From assembly GCF_029542205.1 (NCBI RefSeq), contig NZ_CP113783.1, positions 2,843,001 through 2,907,000 of the forward strand: 64,000 nt of DNA, read 5' to 3'. Source of the stretch: Pseudoxanthomonas sp. SE1 (lineage in GTDB: Bacteria > Pseudomonadota > Gammaproteobacteria > Xanthomonadales > Xanthomonadaceae). The notes below the pieces were generated by a model, which saw nothing but the letters and a program-made list of their open reading frames with translations, ran no database searches and had not been told where the DNA came from. The first letter of the stretch is position 1. Each line of letters starts with the position of its first letter. Below are positions 61,751-64,000 of this stretch, in pieces. The translations under genes were made by a program, and so were the position numbers.

Positions 61751-61807
61751 GAGGGCATTGTCGCATCCGCCCGCCACGCAGCCCGGCGTGGCGGCTGGGC
61801 CGGCCAT

Positions 61808-62707
61808 CTACTCGTCGTCGGGCCAGCGGATCGTCGGCGCGGCGGTCGGCTTGCGGGGCGCCGGGATGGCCGCGACGGCATTCCATATCTTCAACGCATC
61901 CACCGTGGCGGCCACGTCGTGTACCCGCACGATGGCCGCGCCGCGCTGCGTGGCGATCAAGTGCGCGGCCACCGATCCGGACACGCGGTCGGCCGGCACC
62001 TCACGGCCGGTGAGCTGCCCGATGCTGCGCTTGCGCGACAGGCCCGCCAGCACCGGCACGCCGAGCTCGACGAACCGCTCCAGCTGCGCCAGCAACTGCA
62101 GGTTGTGTGGGGTGTCCTTGCCGAAACCGAAGCCGGGATCGATGACGATGTGCTTCTTCGCGATGCCGGCCATTTCGGCCGCGAAGATGCGCTCGGCGAG
62201 GAACCGGTGCACCTCGCCGACAACGTCGTCGTATTGCGGGGCGGCCTGCATCGAACGCGGCTCGCCCTGCATGTGCATCAGGACCACCGGGACACCGAGT
62301 GCCGCGGCGGCGTCGAGCGCACCGTCGCGGCGCAGGCCGTAGACGTCGTTGATCATGCCCGCGCCGGCCTGCACGGCCGCGCGCATCACGTCCGGCTTGG
62401 AGGTATCGATGCTGATCGGTACCGCGACCTGCGCGGCAAGACGCTCGATCACCGCCACGACGCGGCGCAGCTCTTCCTCGACCGGCACCTCGTCCGCGCC
62501 GGGACGCGTGGATTCGCCCCCGATGTCGAGCAGGTCCGCGCCCTCTTCCACCAGCCTCAGCGCATGCGCGACGGCGGCCTCGGTGGTGTCGTGCGCGCCA
62601 CCGTCGGAGAACGAATCCGGGGTGACGTTGACGATGCCCATGACCTGCGGGCGGTCAAGCCGGAGGATGCGGCCGGCGCAGTCGAGCTGGGGGACGGTGT
62701 CGAACAT
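61808..62707 (-). CDS. folP: Dihydropteroate synthase (299 aa)
   Basis: It joins pterin pyrophosphate and para-aminobenzoate in folate synthesis. VMGIVNVTPDSFSDGG and EEGADLLDIGGESTRPGADE are the two signature loops. ISIDTSKPDVMRAAVQAGA, INDVYGLR and VIDPGFGFGKD continue the TIM barrel, and the last conserved part is GSVAAHLIATQRGAAIVRVH. ATG 62707 is the natural start. It lies between ftsH and miaA. Confidence 0.97.
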   Translation of the reverse strand: MFDTVPQLDCAGRILRLDRPQVMGIVNVTPDSFSDGGAHDTTEAAVAHALRLVEEGADLLDIGGESTRPGADEVPVEEELRRVVAVIERLAAQVAVPISIDTSKPDVMRAAVQAGAGMINDVYGLRRDGALDAAAALGVPVVLMHMQGEPRSMQAAPQYDDVVGEVHRFLAERIFAAEMAGIAKKHIVIDPGFGFGKDTPHNLQLLAQLERFVELGVPVLAGLSRKRSIGQLTGREVPADRVSGSVAAHLIATQRGAAIVRVHDVAATVDALKIWNAVAAIPAPRKPTAAPTIRWPDDE

Positions 62708-62747
62708 GCGCTTCTCCGGATGTGCTGCGCGCATTGTAGAGCGCACC

Positions 62748-62833
62748 CCGTTGTGGGAGCGACGCCAGTCGCGACTCATCATCCGAGGGCCGCGACGCGC
62801 GAAGCATCGCGACCTGCGTCGCTCCCGCCAGAC
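62748..62833. repeat. REP-like palindrome between ftsH and folP
   Basis: TGTGGGAGCGACGCCAGTCG (62753-62772) has an imperfect mirrored partner CGACCTGCGTCGCTCCCGCC (62810-62829). Same family as 58845-58950, diverged in the arm. Confidence 0.65.
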
Positions 62834-62896
62834 CGAAACGACGAAGGCCTGGCATGGCCAGGCCTTCGCGTCACGCGACGGGTGGATCAACGCGCC

Positions 62897-64000
62897 TCAG
62901 GTCTGCGCGGCCGGTCCACCGATCGGCGGCAGCGGACGCGACTCGGGCTTGTCGTCGTCCTTGCCGGTCTTGTTCCAGCCCATCGGCGGCGGCGGCTCGC
63001 GCCCTTCCATGATGGCGTCGATCTGCGGCACGTCGATCGTTTCGTACTCCAGCAACAGCTGCGACATGGTGTGCAGCTTGTCCATGTTCTCCGTCAGGAT
63101 CGTCTTGGTACGCGCATAGGCGCGATCCAGGATGGCGCGGACGACTTCATCGATCCGGCGCGCGGTCTCGTTGGAGACATTCTTGTGCTGGGTGACCGAG
63201 CGGCCGAGGAAGACTTCGTCCTCTTCCTCGCCATAGGCGATCGGGCCCATCTCGTCGCTCAGGCCCCACTTGGTGACCATGTTGCGGGCCATCTTGGTGG
63301 CTCGCTCGATGTCGTTGGAGGCGCCGGTGGTGACCTTGTCGGCACCGAAGATCAACTCCTCGGCGACGCGGCCGCCATACAGCGAACACAGCTGCGATTC
63401 GATGGCGACGCGGTTGAGCGAATACTTGTCGCCCTCCGGCAGGTACATCGTCACGCCCAGCGCGCGGCCGCGCGGGATGATGGTGACCTTGTAGACCGGG
63501 TCGTGTTCCGGCACCAGGCGGCCGACGATGGCATGGCCTGCCTCGTGGTAGGCGGTGAGCGTCTTTTCGTCCTCGCTCATCGCCATCGAACGGCGTTCGG
63601 CGCCCATCAGGATCTTGTCGCGCGCACGGTCGAAGTGGTCCATGCGGACTTCCTTCGCGTTCTCGCGCGCGGCGAACAGCGCCGCTTCGTTGGCGAGGTT
63701 GGCCAGGTCGGCACCGCTGAAGCCGGGCGTACCACGGGCGATCACCATCGGCTCGACGTCATCGGCCAGCGGCAGTTTGCGCATGTGCACGCGCAGGATC
63801 TGCTCGCGGCCCTTCACGTCCGGCAGACCCACCACGACCTGGCGGTCGAAGCGACCCGGACGCAGCAGCGCCGGGTCCAGCACGTCGGGACGGTTGGTGG
63901 CGGCGATGACGATGACGCCTTCGCCACCCTCGAAGCCGTCCATCTCGACCAGCAACTGGTTCAAGGTCTGCTCGCGCTCGTCATGACCGCCGCCCAGGCC
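62897..64000 (-). CDS. ftsH: FtsH AAA+ zinc metalloprotease, C-terminal part (runs off right edge)
   Basis: The visible 367 residues begin inside the AAA domain ([57 protein letters not shown]) and include the whole peptidase part. The zinc site is [12 protein letters not shown]; the third ligand lies in [20 protein letters not shown]. The C-terminal coiled tail ends in a Pro/Lys/Asp-rich stretch ([20 protein letters not shown]). FtsH is the membrane protease that HflKC, encoded downstream, controls. The 5' end is outside the window. Confidence 0.97.
   Translation of the reverse strand, partial: GLGGGHDEREQTLNQLLVEMDGFEGGEGVIVIAATNRPDVLDPALLRPGRFDRQVVVGLPDVKGREQILRVHMRKLPLADDVEPMVIARGTPGFSGADLANLANEAALFAARENAKEVRMDHFDRARDKILMGAERRSMAMSEDEKTLTAYHEAGHAIVGRLVPEHDPVYKVTIIPRGRALGVTMYLPEGDKYSLNRVAIESQLCSLYGGRVAEELIFGADKVTTGASNDIERATKMARNMVTKWGLSDEMGPIAYGEEEDEVFLGRSVTQHKNVSNETARRIDEVVRAILDRAYARTKTILTENMDKLHTMSQLLLEYETIDVPQIDAIMEGREPPPPMGWNKTGKDDDKPESRPLPPIGGPAAQT

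Overview
The window is gammaproteobacterial DNA from the Xanthomonadaceae/Lysobacteraceae (Lysobacter, Pseudoxanthomonas, Luteimonas or Stenotrophomonas type). The evidence is the right-hand block, with the order ftsH-folP-miaA-hfq-hflX-hflK-hflC-DUF2065-purA in high-GC DNA, and short xanthomonad-style intergenic palindromes. The exact genus cannot be fixed by eye.

Positions 1 to about 39,400 are a stack of integrated elements at a tRNA-Thr(CGT) gene. Five copies (A-E) of a ~165 bp element end (18527, 22876, 25663, 38470, 39257) each carry a GGCCCGC...GCGGGCC-type hairpin and an anticodon-loop core, TTACGAATGCG or a variant of it. They cut the region into segments. Two of these (1-18693, running off the left edge, and ~25820-38633) look like the same kind of element carrying different cargo. 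Shared parts in the same order are a secreted RHS protein, spacer repeat R1, spacer repeat R2, spacer repeat R3, a tyrosine integrase, a small P-loop NTPase, an H-NS-like protein and the element end. The cargo between them differs. Slot 1 holds small genes (KTSC, SH3, zinc-site protein) versus an AIPR abortive-infection gene. Slot 2 holds an HNH nuclease versus an Mrr-like nuclease. Slot 3 holds a Hachiman defence operon plus DUF3223 versus IS3 plus DUF2971. Slot 4 holds a secreted protein versus a frameshifted QxK nuclease-like protein. The second element has lost the segment from R3 to the middle of the integrase and carries many frameshifts. Its left end carries a tRNA promoter and the 5' half of tRNA-Thr, which would rebuild the tRNA on integration.

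Between the two large elements are two short segments. One (18.7-23.0 kb) holds an integrase remnant, a lipoprotein operon including a VMO-I fold protein, and a LuxR regulator. The other (23.0-25.8 kb) is a compact regulatory/redox cassette: TetR with a membrane protein, divergent from Rrf2 with a CPYC flavoprotein.

From about 39.5 kb the sequence becomes chromosomal in character. It contains a small membrane protein, a glycine-zipper protein, an RsbR-like histidine kinase, small Pro- or charge-rich proteins, a response regulator overlapping an HWE/HisKA_2 PAS kinase, and an unrecognised helical protein. A second defence insert sits at 46.2-53.6 kb: a single-chain Type ISP restriction-modification enzyme with a GmrSD-type DUF262/DUF1524 nuclease, followed by a ~300 bp array of palindromes spaced at ~21 or ~42 bp. 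Two small paralogous genes come next, then purA and the hfq/hfl/miaA/folP/ftsH block, all on the minus strand. ftsH runs off the right edge.
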